DNA of 64,000 nucleotides from an uncultured Pelagibacteraceae bacterium (GTDB lineage Bacteria; Pseudomonadota; Alphaproteobacteria; Pelagibacterales; Pelagibacteraceae): NCBI GenBank assembly GCA_902622805.1, contig CACNRG010000003.1, positions 1 to 64,000 of the forward strand, read 5' to 3'. Shown piece by piece: positions 48,273 to 60,355 of this stretch (position 1 is its first letter; each line of letters starts with the position of its first letter). The notes under the pieces were generated by a model. It saw only the letters and a program-made list of their open reading frames with translations, ran no database searches and was not told where the DNA came from. The position numbers and the translations under genes were made by a program.

Positions 48273-49128
48273 TAAAATCGCAAAAGATACAAATTTATTT
48301 TTAAAAGGATACATAAAAAAACAAAAAAAATCAGATTTAATGTCTGCTATGAAGTATGGTTTGTTTCCAGGCGGAAAAAAAATAAGGTCTAAAATTTTAA
48401 TTGATATTGGATCAATTTTTTCAATTGATTATAAATCATTAATTGCTGTGGGTGCGGCTGTTGAGTGTATACATGCTTATTCTCTCATTCATGATGATTT
48501 GCCTTGTATGGATGACGACAAAATTAGAAGAGGAAAGCCATCTACACACATAAAATATGGAGAGTCTACAGCAGTTTTAGCTGGCAATTCATTATTAACA
48601 ATGGCCTTTGAGATTCTAACAAGTCATGATTTAAAATTATCTGAAAAAATAAAGATTAACTTAATAAAAAGATTATCAAAGAGCTCTGGTCATCTAGGGA
48701 TAGCTGGCGGGCAATATTTAGATTTAAGTTATGAGAAGAAAAAAATTTCAAAAAAAAAGATAATTGAGATGGAAATAAAAAAAACTGGTAAACTTTTTAG
48801 TTTCTGTTGTGCAGCTCCAGCAATTATTAAGAAAAGAAAGATTAGTGAAATTAATTCTTTTGAAATAATTGGATCTCAAATTGGTCTTTTATTTCAAATT
48901 GCAGATGATTTGATTGATTTTAAGGGAAATTCAAAATTAGCAGGAAAAAAAACAGGAAAAGATCTTAAAAAAGGCAAGGCAACTTTAATAAATTTATTGG
49001 GATATAGTGAATCAATTAAATATTGTGATAAGATTATAAAAAATATTAATAAGAATTTATTAAAGTATGGCTCAAATACAAAAAAAATTAATGGTACTTT
49101 AAATTATATTTTAAACCGCAATAAATGA
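48256..49128 (+). CDS. ispA: Farnesyl diphosphate synthase
   Basis: The 290-residue prenyl synthase has the first Asp-rich motif in [20 protein letters not shown] and the second in [10 protein letters not shown], with a GGKKIRSK loop that binds IPP. The two-residue insert in the first motif (DDxxxxD) is that of bacterial short-chain FPP synthases. It supplies C15 for the longer chain synthase at 52786-53799. It overlaps dxs by four bases. Confidence 0.94.
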   Translation: MKKELSKIAKDTNLFLKGYIKKQKKSDLMSAMKYGLFPGGKKIRSKILIDIGSIFSIDYKSLIAVGAAVECIHAYSLIHDDLPCMDDDKIRRGKPSTHIKYGESTAVLAGNSLLTMAFEILTSHDLKLSEKIKINLIKRLSKSSGHLGIAGGQYLDLSYEKKKISKKKIIEMEIKKTGKLFSFCCAAPAIIKKRKISEINSFEIIGSQIGLLFQIADDLIDFKGNSKLAGKKTGKDLKKGKATLINLLGYSESIKYCDKIIKNINKNLLKYGSNTKKINGTLNYILNRNK

Positions 49129-51041
49129 AAAAAAATTACAAATTTTTAAACGATATTAACTTTCCTTCTGATTTAAGAAAAGTTCAAGAAAAAAATTTAC
49201 AGATAGTTGCAGATGAGGTTAGAGAGGAAATGATAAGTGCAGTTTCTGAAACAGGTGGACATTTAGGTGCTGGTCTAGGCGTAGTTGAACTGACAGTAGC
49301 TCTACATTATGTCTTTGATACTCCAAATGATAAATTAATATGGGATGTTGGACATCAATCATATCCTCACAAAATTTTGACAGGAAGAAAAGATAAAATA
49401 AGGTCTTTAAGGCAAGGAAATGGATTATCTGGTTTTACAAAAAGATCAGAAAGTGAGTATGATCCATTTGGAGCCGCTCATAGTTCAACTTCTATATCTT
49501 CAGCATTAGGGATAGCCGAGGCCAATAAATTGGAAAATAAATCATCTAATGTAATAGCTGTAATAGGTGATGGGGCCATAAGTGCAGGTATGGCCTATGA
49601 AGCAATGAATAATGCAGGTGCTTCTAATACAAAGATGATAGTCATTTTGAACGATAACGATATGTCAATAGCAAAACCAGTAGGGGCAATGAGGACATAT
49701 TTAGCAAAATTATTTACAGGAAAAATTTATTTTAGTTTAAGAGAGACTTTAAAATTAATTACATCAGCATTTTCTAAAAGATTCAGTGCAAAGGCAGGTA
49801 AAGCTGAGGATTTTTTGCGTTCTGCTGTTACAGGGGGGACTTTATTTAATTCATTAGGTTTTTACTACGCGGGACCAATAGATGGTCATGATTTATCATC
49901 ACTTATTCCAATTTTGAAAAATGCAAGGGACTTAAAACATGAAGGTCCAATAATGATTCATATTAAAACACAAAAGGGCAAGGGTTACTCATATGCTGAA
50001 AAAGCGAACGATCATTATCATGGGGTATCAAAATTTAATGTAGAAACAGGAGAGCAAATTAAAAGTGGATCTAATCTTCCTGCGTATACGAAAGTATTTG
50101 CTAATACATTGGTTAATCATGCAAAAAAAGATAGCAAGATTGTTGGTATCACTGCAGCCATGCCTAGTGGGACTGGTATGGATATTTTTGGTAAAGAATT
50201 TCCTAATAGAATGTTTGATGTTGGTATTGCAGAACAACATGCAGTAACTTTTGCAGCAGGATTAGCAACAGAGGGCTATAAACCATATGCTGCAATTTAT
50301 TCTACATTTTTACAAAGAGCTTATGATCAAGTAGTTCACGACGTTGCCATTCAAAGTTTACCTGTTAGATTTGCTATAGATAGAGCAGGTTTGGTTGGGG
50401 CTGACGGATCAACTCACGCAGGTTCTTTTGACATAACTTATTTATCAACTTTACCAAATTTCATAGTAATGGCAGCTAGTGACGAAGCAGAATTGGTTAG
50501 AATGGTAAATACGTCTGTAGATATTAATGATAAGCCTAGTGCAATAAGATACCCTAGGGGAACGGGCACTGGTGTAGAATTACCATCAATAGACGAAAAA
50601 ATTGAAATAGGTAAAGGTAGAATTATTCAACAAGGAGCTCAAGTATGTTTATTAAGTTTAGGTACTAGACTTGAGGAATGTAGGTTAGCTGCAGGAGATT
50701 TAAAAACTAAAGGTATTTCTATAACAATTGTAGATGCAAGGTTTGCTAAACCTTTAGATGAAAAACTTATTTTAGATTGTGCAAAACAACATGAAATTAT
50801 GATTACAATTGAAGAAGGTTCAATAGGTGGATTTGGATCTCATGTTAAAAATTTACTTTCTGAAAAAGGTATTTTTGATAATGGGTTGAAATTTAGATCA
50901 ATGATTTTACCTGACAAATTTATAGAACAAGATAGTCCAAAAAAAATGTATGAATTAGCTGGGTTGAATAGCTCGCAAATTTCAAAAAAAATATTAGAAG
51001 TTTTATTTAATAAAGATTCAATAAGAGTCGTTAAAAATTAA
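49125..51041 (+). CDS. dxs: 1-deoxy-D-xylulose-5-phosphate synthase
   Basis: This 638-residue thiamine-diphosphate enzyme has [37 protein letters not shown], the [18 protein letters not shown] cofactor motif, and the C-terminal [17 protein letters not shown] and [10 protein letters not shown]. It makes DXP for isoprenoid and cofactor synthesis. Its place after ispA is the standard arrangement, linking precursor supply with chain elongation. Confidence 0.97.
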   Translation: MKKNYKFLNDINFPSDLRKVQEKNLQIVADEVREEMISAVSETGGHLGAGLGVVELTVALHYVFDTPNDKLIWDVGHQSYPHKILTGRKDKIRSLRQGNGLSGFTKRSESEYDPFGAAHSSTSISSALGIAEANKLENKSSNVIAVIGDGAISAGMAYEAMNNAGASNTKMIVILNDNDMSIAKPVGAMRTYLAKLFTGKIYFSLRETLKLITSAFSKRFSAKAGKAEDFLRSAVTGGTLFNSLGFYYAGPIDGHDLSSLIPILKNARDLKHEGPIMIHIKTQKGKGYSYAEKANDHYHGVSKFNVETGEQIKSGSNLPAYTKVFANTLVNHAKKDSKIVGITAAMPSGTGMDIFGKEFPNRMFDVGIAEQHAVTFAAGLATEGYKPYAAIYSTFLQRAYDQVVHDVAIQSLPVRFAIDRAGLVGADGSTHAGSFDITYLSTLPNFIVMAASDEAELVRMVNTSVDINDKPSAIRYPRGTGTGVELPSIDEKIEIGKGRIIQQGAQVCLLSLGTRLEECRLAAGDLKTKGISITIVDARFAKPLDEKLILDCAKQHEIMITIEEGSIGGFGSHVKNLLSEKGIFDNGLKFRSMILPDKFIEQDSPKKMYELAGLNSSQISKKILEVLFNKDSIRVVKN

Positions 51042-51046
51042 TTTTC

Positions 51047-52129
51047 TTATCCACATTGAGCTTTATTCATTAAGTAGTGGTCGAGCAATACACAGTTCAT
51101 CATAGCTTCACCTATAGGAACCGCTCTTATACCAACACATGGATCATGCCTTCCCTTAACTGAAATTGTAGTATTTTTTCCAAATTTATTTATAGTTTTT
51201 CTAGTTGTTAAAATTGAAGAGGTAGGTTTAACTGCAAATGAGGCAATTATTTCTTGGCCAGTCGAAATTCCACCTAGTATTCCTCCAGCATTATTAGAGT
51301 TAAATTTTAATTTTTTTCCTTTTGCTGAAATTTCATCAGAGTTTTGTTCTCCACTTAGTTGTGCAGAATTCATTCCTGAACCAATATTTACTCCTTTAAC
51401 AGCATTAATGCTCATTAGACTTGAGGCTATATCTGTGTCAAGCTTTGAATAAATTGGGGCACCTAAACCTATAGGAATACCTCTAGCTCTTAACTCAATT
51501 ACTGCTCCACATGATGATCCAGATTTTCTTACAGAAAGTAAATATTTTTCCCAAAGTTTAATCATAGATTTATCTGGACAAAAAAATGGATTTTTTGAAA
51601 TTACCCTATCATTCCATTGAGTAGTGTCACATCCTAATATCCCTAATTGTATGACTGCTCCAATGACTTTAAATTTTTTTCCCAATTTTTTTTCAAGAAC
51701 GATTTTTGCAATTGCACCAGCAGCAACTCTTGCTGCTGTTTCTCTAGCAGAGGATCTTCCTCCACCTCTATAATCTCTTATTCCGTATTTTTTAAAATAA
51801 GTAAAATCTGCATGACCAGGTCTAAATTTATCTTTAATATTTCCGTAATCTTTAGATCTCATATCTTTATTGTAAATTATAAGTGAAATAGGTGTTCCAG
51901 TAGTTTTGCCCTCAAAAACACCAGACAATATTTCGACTTTATCGTCCTCTTTTCTCTGAGTTGTAAATTTAGATTGTCCTGGTTTTCTTTTATCCAATTC
52001 TCTCTGAATATCTTGCTCTTTTAGATTTATATTTGGTGGACAACCATCAACTATGCAGCCAATTGCGGGACCATGAGATTCTCCCCATGTAGTGAAACGA
52101 AATAGCTTTCCAAAAGTATTAAATGACAT
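51047..52129 (-). CDS. aroC: Chorismate synthase
   Basis: The 360-residue enzyme has [20 protein letters not shown] at the start, [38 protein letters not shown] in the middle (split by the family pattern), and [19 protein letters not shown] at the end. It makes chorismate from EPSP with reduced flavin. It faces dxs with five bases between the two stops and is divergent from pdxH. Confidence 0.97.
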   Translation of the reverse strand: MSFNTFGKLFRFTTWGESHGPAIGCIVDGCPPNINLKEQDIQRELDKRKPGQSKFTTQRKEDDKVEILSGVFEGKTTGTPISLIIYNKDMRSKDYGNIKDKFRPGHADFTYFKKYGIRDYRGGGRSSARETAARVAAGAIAKIVLEKKLGKKFKVIGAVIQLGILGCDTTQWNDRVISKNPFFCPDKSMIKLWEKYLLSVRKSGSSCGAVIELRARGIPIGLGAPIYSKLDTDIASSLMSINAVKGVNIGSGMNSAQLSGEQNSDEISAKGKKLKFNSNNAGGILGGISTGQEIIASFAVKPTSSILTTRKTINKFGKNTTISVKGRHDPCVGIRAVPIGEAMMNCVLLDHYLMNKAQCG

Positions 52130-52162
52130 TATTTATATTGTATAGATTATTTTGTTTAAATT

Positions 52163-52789
52163 ATGAATCAAAAAAACTCACTAGGGCTTAATAAATGCTT
52201 CTTAGATCTAGATAACCCATTTGAACTATTTCAAAAATGGTTTGAGGAGGCTAAAAAAAAAGAAATTAACGATCCAAATGCTTTAGCACTTGGTACTGCA
52301 AACAAAGAAGGTATTCCCTCAGTAAGAATGGTTTTACTCAAAGGACACAGTGAAAAAGGATTTGTTTTTTATACTAATTTAAATAGTCAGAAAGGAAATG
52401 AAATTAAAGAAAACCCAAATGCTACAATGTGCTTTCATTGGAAAAGTCTGTTAAGACAAATAAGAATAGTTGGAACATTGAAACAAGTAAATGATCAAAT
52501 TGCCGATGAGTATTATAACTCTAGAGCATATGATAGTAGAATAGGTGCCTGGGCCTCAAAACAAAGCAGTATTTTACAAACTAGAGATGAACTTTTAGAT
52601 TCTATAGAAAATTATAAAAAAAAATTTAATGACAAAGATAATGTGCCTAGGCCAAGCCACTGGTCTGGCTGGAATTTAAAACCTTCCAAAATTGAATTTT
52701 GGTTAGATGGAGATAATAGAATACATGAAAGGTTAAAGTACTCTTTAGATAAAAATGGTAGTTGGACAAAAAGCCTTCTAAGTCCCTAA
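52163..52789 (+). CDS. pdxH: Pyridoxamine 5'-phosphate oxidase
   Basis: The 208-residue FMN enzyme has DPNALALGTANKEGIPSVRMVLLK, GFVFYTNLNSQKGNEI, FHWKSLLRQIRIVG and the C-terminal PPSHWGG-like RPSHWSGW with RIHERLKY. It completes pyridoxal phosphate. aroC-pdxH divergence is common in alphaproteobacteria. Its stop overlaps that of the convergent prenyl synthase by four bases. Confidence 0.95.
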   Translation: MNQKNSLGLNKCFLDLDNPFELFQKWFEEAKKKEINDPNALALGTANKEGIPSVRMVLLKGHSEKGFVFYTNLNSQKGNEIKENPNATMCFHWKSLLRQIRIVGTLKQVNDQIADEYYNSRAYDSRIGAWASKQSSILQTRDELLDSIENYKKKFNDKDNVPRPSHWSGWNLKPSKIEFWLDGDNRIHERLKYSLDKNGSWTKSLLSP

Positions 52790-53799
52790 AAATCTCTAGA
52801 TAAACTAAATGAAGTTAAATTTTCAAGAATATTTCTCTCATTACAATCCTTAAATATCGATAACGAATTTGAAGCTAAATTTATATAATGATTTGCTTTC
52901 TGATAACATTCTTTAATAATTTCATATTGTTTGATTAAAGTTAATGTATAATTAAAATCATTTTCATCTCTAATGTCTTTTAAAAAAATATCTTTAAGAC
53001 TTCCCTTTTCTTTTAGATTTGCTTTTTGAAATAATAAGATTATTGGCAGAGTAATTTTACCTTCATAAAAATCTTTTCCAATTTTTTTTCCGAATAATTT
53101 TAATTCTGAATTGTAATCTAAAGTATCATCAGCTATTTGGAACGTTAACCCCAAATTTCTTCCATAAAATTCTAAAGCTTCTTTTTCCTTCGTTGTCATT
53201 TCTGACAAAATTCCTCCAACTTTGGTAGCGGCTGCAAATAATTCAGCAGTTTTTGCAGAGATTATTTTTAAATAAGTTTCCTCTAACATATCTACCTCAC
53301 CCTTATGCTGTAATTGGAGAACTTCTCCTTGAGCAATCTTAGAGGAAGTTGAGGATAATAATTTTAAGACCTCAATATTTCCATCATCTACCATCATTTC
53401 AAAACATCTACTAAGTAAATAATCTCCAACTAAAACGGAAGAATGGTTATCCCAAACTTTGTTTAAAGTTTCTCTCCCCCTTCTGATAGATCCATTATCT
53501 ATTACATCATCGTGCATTAAAGTTGCTGAGTGAATAAGTTCTACACAAGCAGCTAAATTTATATCTCTAGTTCCTTTTGAATATCTACATAATTTTGCAG
53601 AACCTAGTGTTAGTAAGGCCCTTAATCTTTTTCCACCCGTATCAAGGTGATAGCTTGTCATTTTCTGAACTAACTCGACATTGCTCTCTAATTTAGACTT
53701 TATTTTTTCTTCAACTAACATCAATTTGTCTTCAACTGAATTCTTAAGTTGAAAATATGAATTATTAATTTTGTTTTTTAGTTGTATGACGCTTCCCAT
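52786..53799 (-). CDS. ispB: Long-chain polyprenyl (octaprenyl-type) diphosphate synthase
   Basis: The 337-residue prenyl synthase has GGKRLRALLTL, the first Asp-rich motif LMHDDVIDNGSIRRG, and the second in FQIADDTLDYN. The length and motif spacing match octaprenyl or decaprenyl synthases that build the ubiquinone side chain; the chain length cannot be read by eye. It is divergent from sppA across a 113-base spacer in which no gene was seen. Confidence 0.92.
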   Translation of the reverse strand: MGSVIQLKNKINNSYFQLKNSVEDKLMLVEEKIKSKLESNVELVQKMTSYHLDTGGKRLRALLTLGSAKLCRYSKGTRDINLAACVELIHSATLMHDDVIDNGSIRRGRETLNKVWDNHSSVLVGDYLLSRCFEMMVDDGNIEVLKLLSSTSSKIAQGEVLQLQHKGEVDMLEETYLKIISAKTAELFAAATKVGGILSEMTTKEKEALEFYGRNLGLTFQIADDTLDYNSELKLFGKKIGKDFYEGKITLPIILLFQKANLKEKGSLKDIFLKDIRDENDFNYTLTLIKQYEIIKECYQKANHYINLASNSLSIFKDCNERNILENLTSFSLSRDF

Positions 53800-53912
53800 T
53801 TATTGAGCAAATTAGTATAATAGGTTGCTTTTGATACTTATCAATTGACGCACCTGAATCTTCAATTATAAGGTGTCTTTATATTCACAAAAAAATTCTA
53901 TAAATATTCAAA

Positions 53913-54719
53913 ATGCTCTCTTTTTTTAAAAAAAAAAAAATTATTCCACATATAAAGCTAAGTGGTGTAATCGGTAATGTTGGTAAATTTAAACAAGGTA
54001 TAGATTTTTCTGGTCAAGAAGAGATAATTTCAAAAGCTTTTTCAGTTAAAAAAGCACCATGTGTCGCTATTACAATAAATTCACCTGGAGGTTCTCCAGT
54101 CCAATCACATTTAATTTACAGCTTAATTAGACAACAGGCAAAAAAAAATAAAAAAAAAGTAATAGTTTTTGCTGAAGATGTAGCTGCCTCAGGTGGATAT
54201 CTAATAGCATGTGCTGGAGATGAAATTTACGCGAACTCAAGTTCAATAATAGGCTCGATAGGAGTTATCTACTCTTCTTTTGGCTTTACAGAATTGATAA
54301 AAAAAATAGGTGTTGAGAGAAGAGTGCACACTGCTGGGAAAAATAAAAGCACATTAGACCCATTTCTAGATGAAAAAAAGGAAGACATCGAAAGATTAAA
54401 AAATATTCAATTAGATTTACATAAAGATTTTATAGAGGTAGTCGAAAAAAGCAGGTCATCAAAACTTAAAAAATCTGAGGTAGAATTATTTTCGGGTGAA
54501 TTTTGGTCAGGCAGAAAAGCCAAAGATCTTGGTTTGATAGATGAGATAGGAAATGCAAACCAGATTTTAAGAGAAAAATTTGGAGAGGATGTTGTTATTA
54601 AAAAATTTGAAAAATCAAAAAGTTGGCTTAGCAAAAGATTATCATCTTCAAATGACCATGTCGATCAATTAGCAAACATATTAGAGGAAAAATCAGTTTG
54701 GCAAAAATATGGCCTCTAA
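53913..54719 (+). CDS. sppA: Signal peptide peptidase SppA-like serine protease (S49)
   Basis: The 268-residue protein is of the short S49 type. It has [12 protein letters not shown] near residue 60, the nucleophile serine in [26 protein letters not shown], and the Lys of [10 protein letters not shown] that acts as base. No clear signal peptide or membrane span is present, so it may be cytoplasmic or peripheral. It overlaps glyQ by eleven bases. Confidence 0.9.
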   Translation: MLSFFKKKKIIPHIKLSGVIGNVGKFKQGIDFSGQEEIISKAFSVKKAPCVAITINSPGGSPVQSHLIYSLIRQQAKKNKKKVIVFAEDVAASGGYLIACAGDEIYANSSSIIGSIGVIYSSFGFTELIKKIGVERRVHTAGKNKSTLDPFLDEKKEDIERLKNIQLDLHKDFIEVVEKSRSSKLKKSEVELFSGEFWSGRKAKDLGLIDEIGNANQILREKFGEDVVIKKFEKSKSWLSKRLSSSNDHVDQLANILEEKSVWQKYGL

Positions 54720-55590
54720 AAAAAATAAAAAAAAACCAAAATTTCAAACTTTTCAAGATACAATTATTAATCTACAAAAGTTTTGGAGCAAAAATGGATG
54801 CGTAATTTTACAACCTTATGATATGGAAGTTGGAGCTGGAACATTTCATCCAGCTACCACTTTAAGATCACTAGGGCCCAAGCCATGGAAAGCAGCTTAC
54901 GTTCAACCTTCACGAAGACCTACTGATGGAAGATATGGAGATAATCCAAATAGACTTCAGCATTATTATCAATTTCAAGTTTTAATAAAACCCTCTCCAC
55001 TAAATATTAAAAAACTTTATTTAAATAGTTTGTCGGTAATAGGAATTAATCATAAAGACCATGATATTAGATTTGTTGAAGATGACTGGGAAAGTCCAAC
55101 TCTAGGGGCTGCAGGTCTTGGATGGGAAGTATGGTGTGATGGAATGGAAATATCTCAATTTACATATTTTCAACAAATGGCAGGTTTCGAATGTAAACCA
55201 GTGTCAGTAGAAATAACTTACGGCCTTGAAAGAATTTGTATGTTTACCCAACAGAAAAAAAACGTTTATGATTTAGTATGGAATGATGAAGGTATTGATT
55301 ACAAAGAAGTTTTTCATCAATCAGAGAAAGAATTTTCAGCTTATAACTTTGAACACGCTAATACAGAAAATTTATTCAAAATATTTGATATGCATGAGAG
55401 TGAGGCAAAATCATTAGCTGAAAAAAATATATCTTTACCTGCATACGATCAATGTTTAAAAGCAAGTCATATATTTAACGTATTAGATGCTCGAGGAGCT
55501 ATTAGTGTTGCTCAAAGAGCAGAATATATTGGTCGAATAAGAGAAATCACAAAACAAGCTGCTGCAATTTGGGTAGAATCACAAACATAA
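54709..55590 (+). CDS. glyQ: Glycyl-tRNA synthetase alpha subunit
   Basis: The 293-residue catalytic subunit has [56 protein letters not shown] and [18 protein letters not shown], the standard GlyQ blocks. Together with GlyS it forms the tetrameric bacterial enzyme. glyS follows one base after the stop. Confidence 0.97.
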   Translation: MASKKNKKKPKFQTFQDTIINLQKFWSKNGCVILQPYDMEVGAGTFHPATTLRSLGPKPWKAAYVQPSRRPTDGRYGDNPNRLQHYYQFQVLIKPSPLNIKKLYLNSLSVIGINHKDHDIRFVEDDWESPTLGAAGLGWEVWCDGMEISQFTYFQQMAGFECKPVSVEITYGLERICMFTQQKKNVYDLVWNDEGIDYKEVFHQSEKEFSAYNFEHANTENLFKIFDMHESEAKSLAEKNISLPAYDQCLKASHIFNVLDARGAISVAQRAEYIGRIREITKQAAAIWVESQT

Positions 55591-55591
55591 A

Positions 55592-57664
55592 ATGTCAGAG
55601 TTTTTTTTAGAGTTATTTAGTGAAGAAATTCCTGCTGGACTTCAGAAAAATTTAAGAGAAAAAATTTTAGAAGACTTTAAAAGTTTATTTGAGGAAAAAT
55701 TAATAAAATCAAAAAAAAATTTTTCTTTTTCAACTCCAAATAGATTAGTTTTAGTTTTTGAAGGCCTAGATAAACAAATTAAAATCAAATCTAAAGAGAT
55801 TAGAGGCCCTAAAACAAACGCTCCAGAACAAGCGTTGCAGGGATTTTTGAGATCAAACAAAATTGACAAAAAGGATCTATTTAAAAAAAAAACTGAAAAA
55901 GATGAATTTTTTTTTTACAAAACTGTGGCAACCTCATTAAAAACACATGATTTACTCACTGAATTTACTCCAAAAATTTTGAGTAACTATCAATGGAAAA
56001 AATCAATGAAATGGGGTGAATTTGATTTGAATTGGGGAAGACCACTAAAATCAATTTTATCAATATTTGATAAAAAAATTGTAAGTTTTAAATTTCATCA
56101 TTTGGTCTCCTCTAATTCGACTTTTTTAGATAAAGATTTTGAGGATAAAAAAAGATCTTTTGAAAATTTTAAAAAATATGAAAAATTTTTTGAAAATAAT
56201 GGAGTTATTATTAATCAAAATAAAAGATTAAAAATAATTAATAAATCTTTTTTAAAGATAATAGGAAAAAAAGGATTAAGAATTAATGAAAATCCTAAAT
56301 TAATAGATGAGGTAGTAAATTTAGTAGATAGCCCAAATGTTTTATTATGCAAATTTGATAAAAAATTTTTATCAGTTCCTAAAGAGATTTTGATTTTAAC
56401 AATGGAGTCTCAACAGAAATATTTTCCAACATTCAATGATAATAATGAAATTACGAATGAATTTTTAATTGTAACAAATAAAAAAGACAAAAAGGGACTC
56501 ATTAAAATAGGCAATGAGAGAGTGGTTGATGCAAGATTAAGTGATGCAGAATTCTTTTGGAATAAAGACAAATCTCAAAATTTGGTAAAAAAAGTTTCTG
56601 ATCTTAAAAATATGAATTTCTTCAAGGGACTCGGTACGTATTTTGATAAAGTTCAAAGAATGAGAAAATTGGCAGCCACAATTTCTGATGAGTTACTAAT
56701 TAGCAAAGAAAAAGTCGAACTTTCGGCTACAATATGTAAAACAGATTTGATCTCAGAGATCGTTAATGAATTTCCTGAGCTTCAAGGAATTATGGGAGGG
56801 TATCTTTCTCAAGTTCAAGGTTTTGACAAAGAAATAGTTGATGCGGTTAAAGAACAATATTTACCATCTGGTTCAAACTCAGATGTTTCAAAAAAACCAT
56901 ATAGCATTACCCTTTCACTTGCCGATAGAATTGATACTTTAATAGGTTTTTTTGGTGTTAATGAAAAACCCTCAAGTTCAAAAGATCCCTACGCCTTAAG
57001 AAGAGTTGCACAAGGAATTATAAGAATATTAATTGAAAATAAAAAAGATATTAAAATTAATGATATCATTTCATATTCATCAAATGTTTATTTGGATCAA
57101 GGTTTTAAGTTTTCAAATAAAGAATTAACTAAAGATATTTCAAACTTTTTAAAAGATAGATTTAGATATTACTTAAAAGAAAAAGATTTTAGACATGATA
57201 TTATTGAAGCGTCATCCAAAACATTAAATTTAAACAAAATTTCTATGACTTATAAAAAAGCGAGAAGTCTAAATAAAATTATCAATAAACAAATAGGAGA
57301 AGATATTATTTCATCTTATAAAAGAGCTTTTAATATTCTAAGCGCAGAGATAAAAAATAATAATAAAATTTTAACTAATATAACTGACCCCGGTATTTTT
57401 AAAAATGATTTTGAAAAAGCTCTATTTAAGAAAACAAGTGAACTAAGACAGTATTTTTCTGGAATAACACAAAAACAAAATTTTGATGAAACATTAATTT
57501 TTCTTGCCACCGCAAAAAAAGAGATTTTTGATTTTTTTGATAACGTAAAAGTTAATGATGATAGTGAAGTTGTTAAAAAAAATAGATTGGAACTATTAAA
57601 TTTCTTCTGTAAAACCTATGAAAATTTTATAGATTTTCAATTGATCAAAGATATTAATGAATAA
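55592..57664 (+). CDS. glyS: Glycyl-tRNA synthetase beta subunit
   Basis: The 690-residue subunit begins MSEFFLELFSEEIPAGLQ and has FSTPNRLVL, EIRGPK, VDSPNVLLCKFDKKFLSVPKEILILTMESQQKYFP, DARLSDAEFFWNKD and DPYALRR, all GlyS landmarks. A C-terminal anticodon-binding helical domain follows from about residue 580. It overlaps ppdK by eight bases. Confidence 0.96.
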   Translation: MSEFFLELFSEEIPAGLQKNLREKILEDFKSLFEEKLIKSKKNFSFSTPNRLVLVFEGLDKQIKIKSKEIRGPKTNAPEQALQGFLRSNKIDKKDLFKKKTEKDEFFFYKTVATSLKTHDLLTEFTPKILSNYQWKKSMKWGEFDLNWGRPLKSILSIFDKKIVSFKFHHLVSSNSTFLDKDFEDKKRSFENFKKYEKFFENNGVIINQNKRLKIINKSFLKIIGKKGLRINENPKLIDEVVNLVDSPNVLLCKFDKKFLSVPKEILILTMESQQKYFPTFNDNNEITNEFLIVTNKKDKKGLIKIGNERVVDARLSDAEFFWNKDKSQNLVKKVSDLKNMNFFKGLGTYFDKVQRMRKLAATISDELLISKEKVELSATICKTDLISEIVNEFPELQGIMGGYLSQVQGFDKEIVDAVKEQYLPSGSNSDVSKKPYSITLSLADRIDTLIGFFGVNEKPSSSKDPYALRRVAQGIIRILIENKKDIKINDIISYSSNVYLDQGFKFSNKELTKDISNFLKDRFRYYLKEKDFRHDIIEASSKTLNLNKISMTYKKARSLNKIINKQIGEDIISSYKRAFNILSAEIKNNNKILTNITDPGIFKNDFEKALFKKTSELRQYFSGITQKQNFDETLIFLATAKKEIFDFFDNVKVNDDSEVVKKNRLELLNFFCKTYENFIDFQLIKDINE

Positions 57665-60317
57665 ATTAATTTTTAATTTTAGCTCTAAAGAAGTTAAAAA
57701 AATTAAAAATCCTAAAAACGTTTTAGGAGGAAAAGGCACAAACTTATCTGAGATGGGAAAAATTGGACTTCCTGTTCCTCCAGGTTTTACTATTTCTACT
57801 AATGTCTGTGAATTGTTTTATCAAAATAAAAGAAAACTTAATTCTAAGATTATTAATCAAATTAATTCAGAACTTAAAATAATAGAGAAGAGTGTTAAAA
57901 AAAAGTTTGGAGATTTAAAAAACCCATTATTATTATCAGTAAGATCTGGAGCTAGAGTCTCAATGCCTGGCATGATGGATACAATATTAAATCTTGGGCT
58001 AAATGATAAGACTGTAATTGCTTTATCGAATAAAACACTAAATGGTAGATTTGCAAAGGATAGCTATAGAAGATTTATTCAAATGTATGGAAGTGTTGTT
58101 ATGGGAATTGAAAGCTACCATTTTGAAGAGTTAATTGAAAATTACAAATTAACAAAGGGTGTACTTTTAGATACCGAGCTAAATGAGAACGATTGGGATG
58201 GGTTAATTAGTGATTTTAAAAAAGTTGTTAAAGAAAAAACTAAAAAAAATTTTCCACAAAATGTTCAAGAACAATTGTTTGGAGCAATAAGTGCAGTTTT
58301 TTTATCTTGGGAAAGTAAAAGATCAAAAATTTATAGAAGATTGAATCAAATACCATCTGATTGGGGTACAGCGGTTAATGTTCAATCCATGGTTTTTGGA
58401 AATATGGGCAATGATTGTGCTACTGGTGTAGTGTTTACGAGAAATCCATCTGATGGGTCTAATGATATTTATGGGGAATATTTAATTAATGCTCAAGGTG
58501 AGGATGTTGTAGCTGGAACAAGAACTCCACAGTATATTACAAAAAAGGCTCGTATGGATGCCAAAGTTAAAGAGGCATCAATGGAAGAGTCGATGCCAAA
58601 AGTTTATAAGGAATTAGAAAAGATTTTAAAAAAATTAGAATCTCATTATAAAGATATGCAGGATGTTGAGTTTACAGTTGAAAATAATAAACTGTGGATT
58701 TTGCAAACAAGATCAGGAAAAAGAACAGCCAAATCAGCAGTCAAAATTGCAGTTGATATGGTCAAAGAAAAATTAATTTCAAAAAAACAAGCTATCTTAA
58801 GAATAGACCCAAACTCTTTAGATACATTATTACATCCAACTTTAGATGAAAAGAGTGAAATTAAAGTTATAGCAAATGGCCTTCCAGCTTCACCAGGAGC
58901 TGCGAGTGGTAAAGTAGTTTTTACTTCTGAAGAAGCAGAGCGATTAAATAATATGATGCAGGATACGATATTAGTTAGAGTAGAAACTTCACCAGAGGAT
59001 ATTCAAGGAATGCATGCAGCAAAAGGTATATTGACAGCAAGGGGTGGAATGACAAGTCATGCCGCTGTTGTTGCACGAGGAATGGGCAGACCTTGCGTTT
59101 CAGGATCTAGTGAAATTGATATTAATTATGAAAAAAAAATTTTTAAAACAACTAATTTAGAGATTAAAGAAGGTGAAATAATTACAATAGATGGTTCAAC
59201 TGGAAGAATAATTAATGGAGAAGTCCCAACTTTAAAACCAGAAATATCAGGTGACTTTTCTAAGTTAATGAGTTGGGCTGACAGTGTTAGAAAGCTAAAG
59301 GTTAGAGCAAATTCAGAAACTCCCTTTGATACAAAAACAGCTAGAGATTTTGGTGCAGAGGGAATTGGTTTGTGTAGAACGGAACATATGTTTTTTGATG
59401 AAGAAAGAATCCTATCTGTTAGAGAAATGATTTTATCTAAGACTAGAGAAGATAGAGCAAAAGCTCTTACTAAATTATTACCGTATCAGAAAAAAGATTT
59501 TATGGAAATTTTTAAAATAATGCACGGATTGCCAGTTACAGTGAGATTGCTAGATCCTCCTTTACATGAATTTTTACCAAACTCAAATAAAGAAATTTTA
59601 GAAGTTGCGAATGTTGTTGGTGTTGATATGAAAGAAGTAAAATCAAGAATACATGAATTGCATGAACAAAATCCTATGCTGGGACATAGAGGATGTAGAC
59701 TAGGTATTTCTTATCCGGAAATATATGAAATGCAATGTAGGGCAATTTTTGAGGCTTTGGCAGAGTTGAAAAAAAATAAAATTAAATCAGCATTTCCAGA
59801 AATAATGATACCTTTAGTTTCTACAGAAACAGAGATAAAAATCATGAAAAACTTAGTAAAAAAAATAGCAGAAACAGTTGAAAGTGAAAATAAAGTTAAA
59901 ATAGACTTTATGGTTGGTACTATGATAGAACTTCCAAGAGCCGCAATTAAAGCAAAAGATATTGCAAAGCATGCAGAATTTTTTAGTTTTGGAACTAATG
60001 ATTTAACACAAACAACATTTGGAATAAGTAGAGATGATAGCGGTAAATTTTTAAATGATTATTTAGATAATAAAATTTTTGATATAGATCCATTTATCTC
60101 AATAGACGAAGGTGTAGAGGATTTAGTTGAGATAGCTGTTTCAAATGGAAAAAAGCAAAATAAAAATATTAAGTTAGGGATATGTGGCGAGCATGGAGGT
60201 GACCCAAAAAGCATCTTATTTTGTTCAAAAATAGGATTAAATTATGTTTCATGTTCTCCTTATAGGGTACCAATAGCAAGATTAGCTGCAGCTCAAGCCG
60301 AAATAAAAAAGAAATAA
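57657..60317 (+). CDS. ppdK: Pyruvate, phosphate dikinase
   Basis: The 886-residue enzyme interconverts pyruvate, ATP and phosphate with PEP. It has the ATP-grasp domain (GGKGTNLSEMGKIGLPVPPGFTIST, SVRSGARVSMPGMMDT), the swivel domain with the phosphorylated histidine in GGMTSHAAVVARGMG near residue 467, and the PEP barrel with GLCRTEHMFF and FFSFGTNDLTQTTFG. glyQS-ppdK order is found in other alphaproteobacteria. It would feed gluconeogenesis alongside the gap-pgk-fba run. Confidence 0.97.
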   Translation: MNKLIFNFSSKEVKKIKNPKNVLGGKGTNLSEMGKIGLPVPPGFTISTNVCELFYQNKRKLNSKIINQINSELKIIEKSVKKKFGDLKNPLLLSVRSGARVSMPGMMDTILNLGLNDKTVIALSNKTLNGRFAKDSYRRFIQMYGSVVMGIESYHFEELIENYKLTKGVLLDTELNENDWDGLISDFKKVVKEKTKKNFPQNVQEQLFGAISAVFLSWESKRSKIYRRLNQIPSDWGTAVNVQSMVFGNMGNDCATGVVFTRNPSDGSNDIYGEYLINAQGEDVVAGTRTPQYITKKARMDAKVKEASMEESMPKVYKELEKILKKLESHYKDMQDVEFTVENNKLWILQTRSGKRTAKSAVKIAVDMVKEKLISKKQAILRIDPNSLDTLLHPTLDEKSEIKVIANGLPASPGAASGKVVFTSEEAERLNNMMQDTILVRVETSPEDIQGMHAAKGILTARGGMTSHAAVVARGMGRPCVSGSSEIDINYEKKIFKTTNLEIKEGEIITIDGSTGRIINGEVPTLKPEISGDFSKLMSWADSVRKLKVRANSETPFDTKTARDFGAEGIGLCRTEHMFFDEERILSVREMILSKTREDRAKALTKLLPYQKKDFMEIFKIMHGLPVTVRLLDPPLHEFLPNSNKEILEVANVVGVDMKEVKSRIHELHEQNPMLGHRGCRLGISYPEIYEMQCRAIFEALAELKKNKIKSAFPEIMIPLVSTETEIKIMKNLVKKIAETVESENKVKIDFMVGTMIELPRAAIKAKDIAKHAEFFSFGTNDLTQTTFGISRDDSGKFLNDYLDNKIFDIDPFISIDEGVEDLVEIAVSNGKKQNKNIKLGICGEHGGDPKSILFCSKIGLNYVSCSPYRVPIARLAAAQAEIKKK

Positions 60318-60355
60318 ATTTTTGAGAATATACTTACAAAAAACCTAATTTTTTT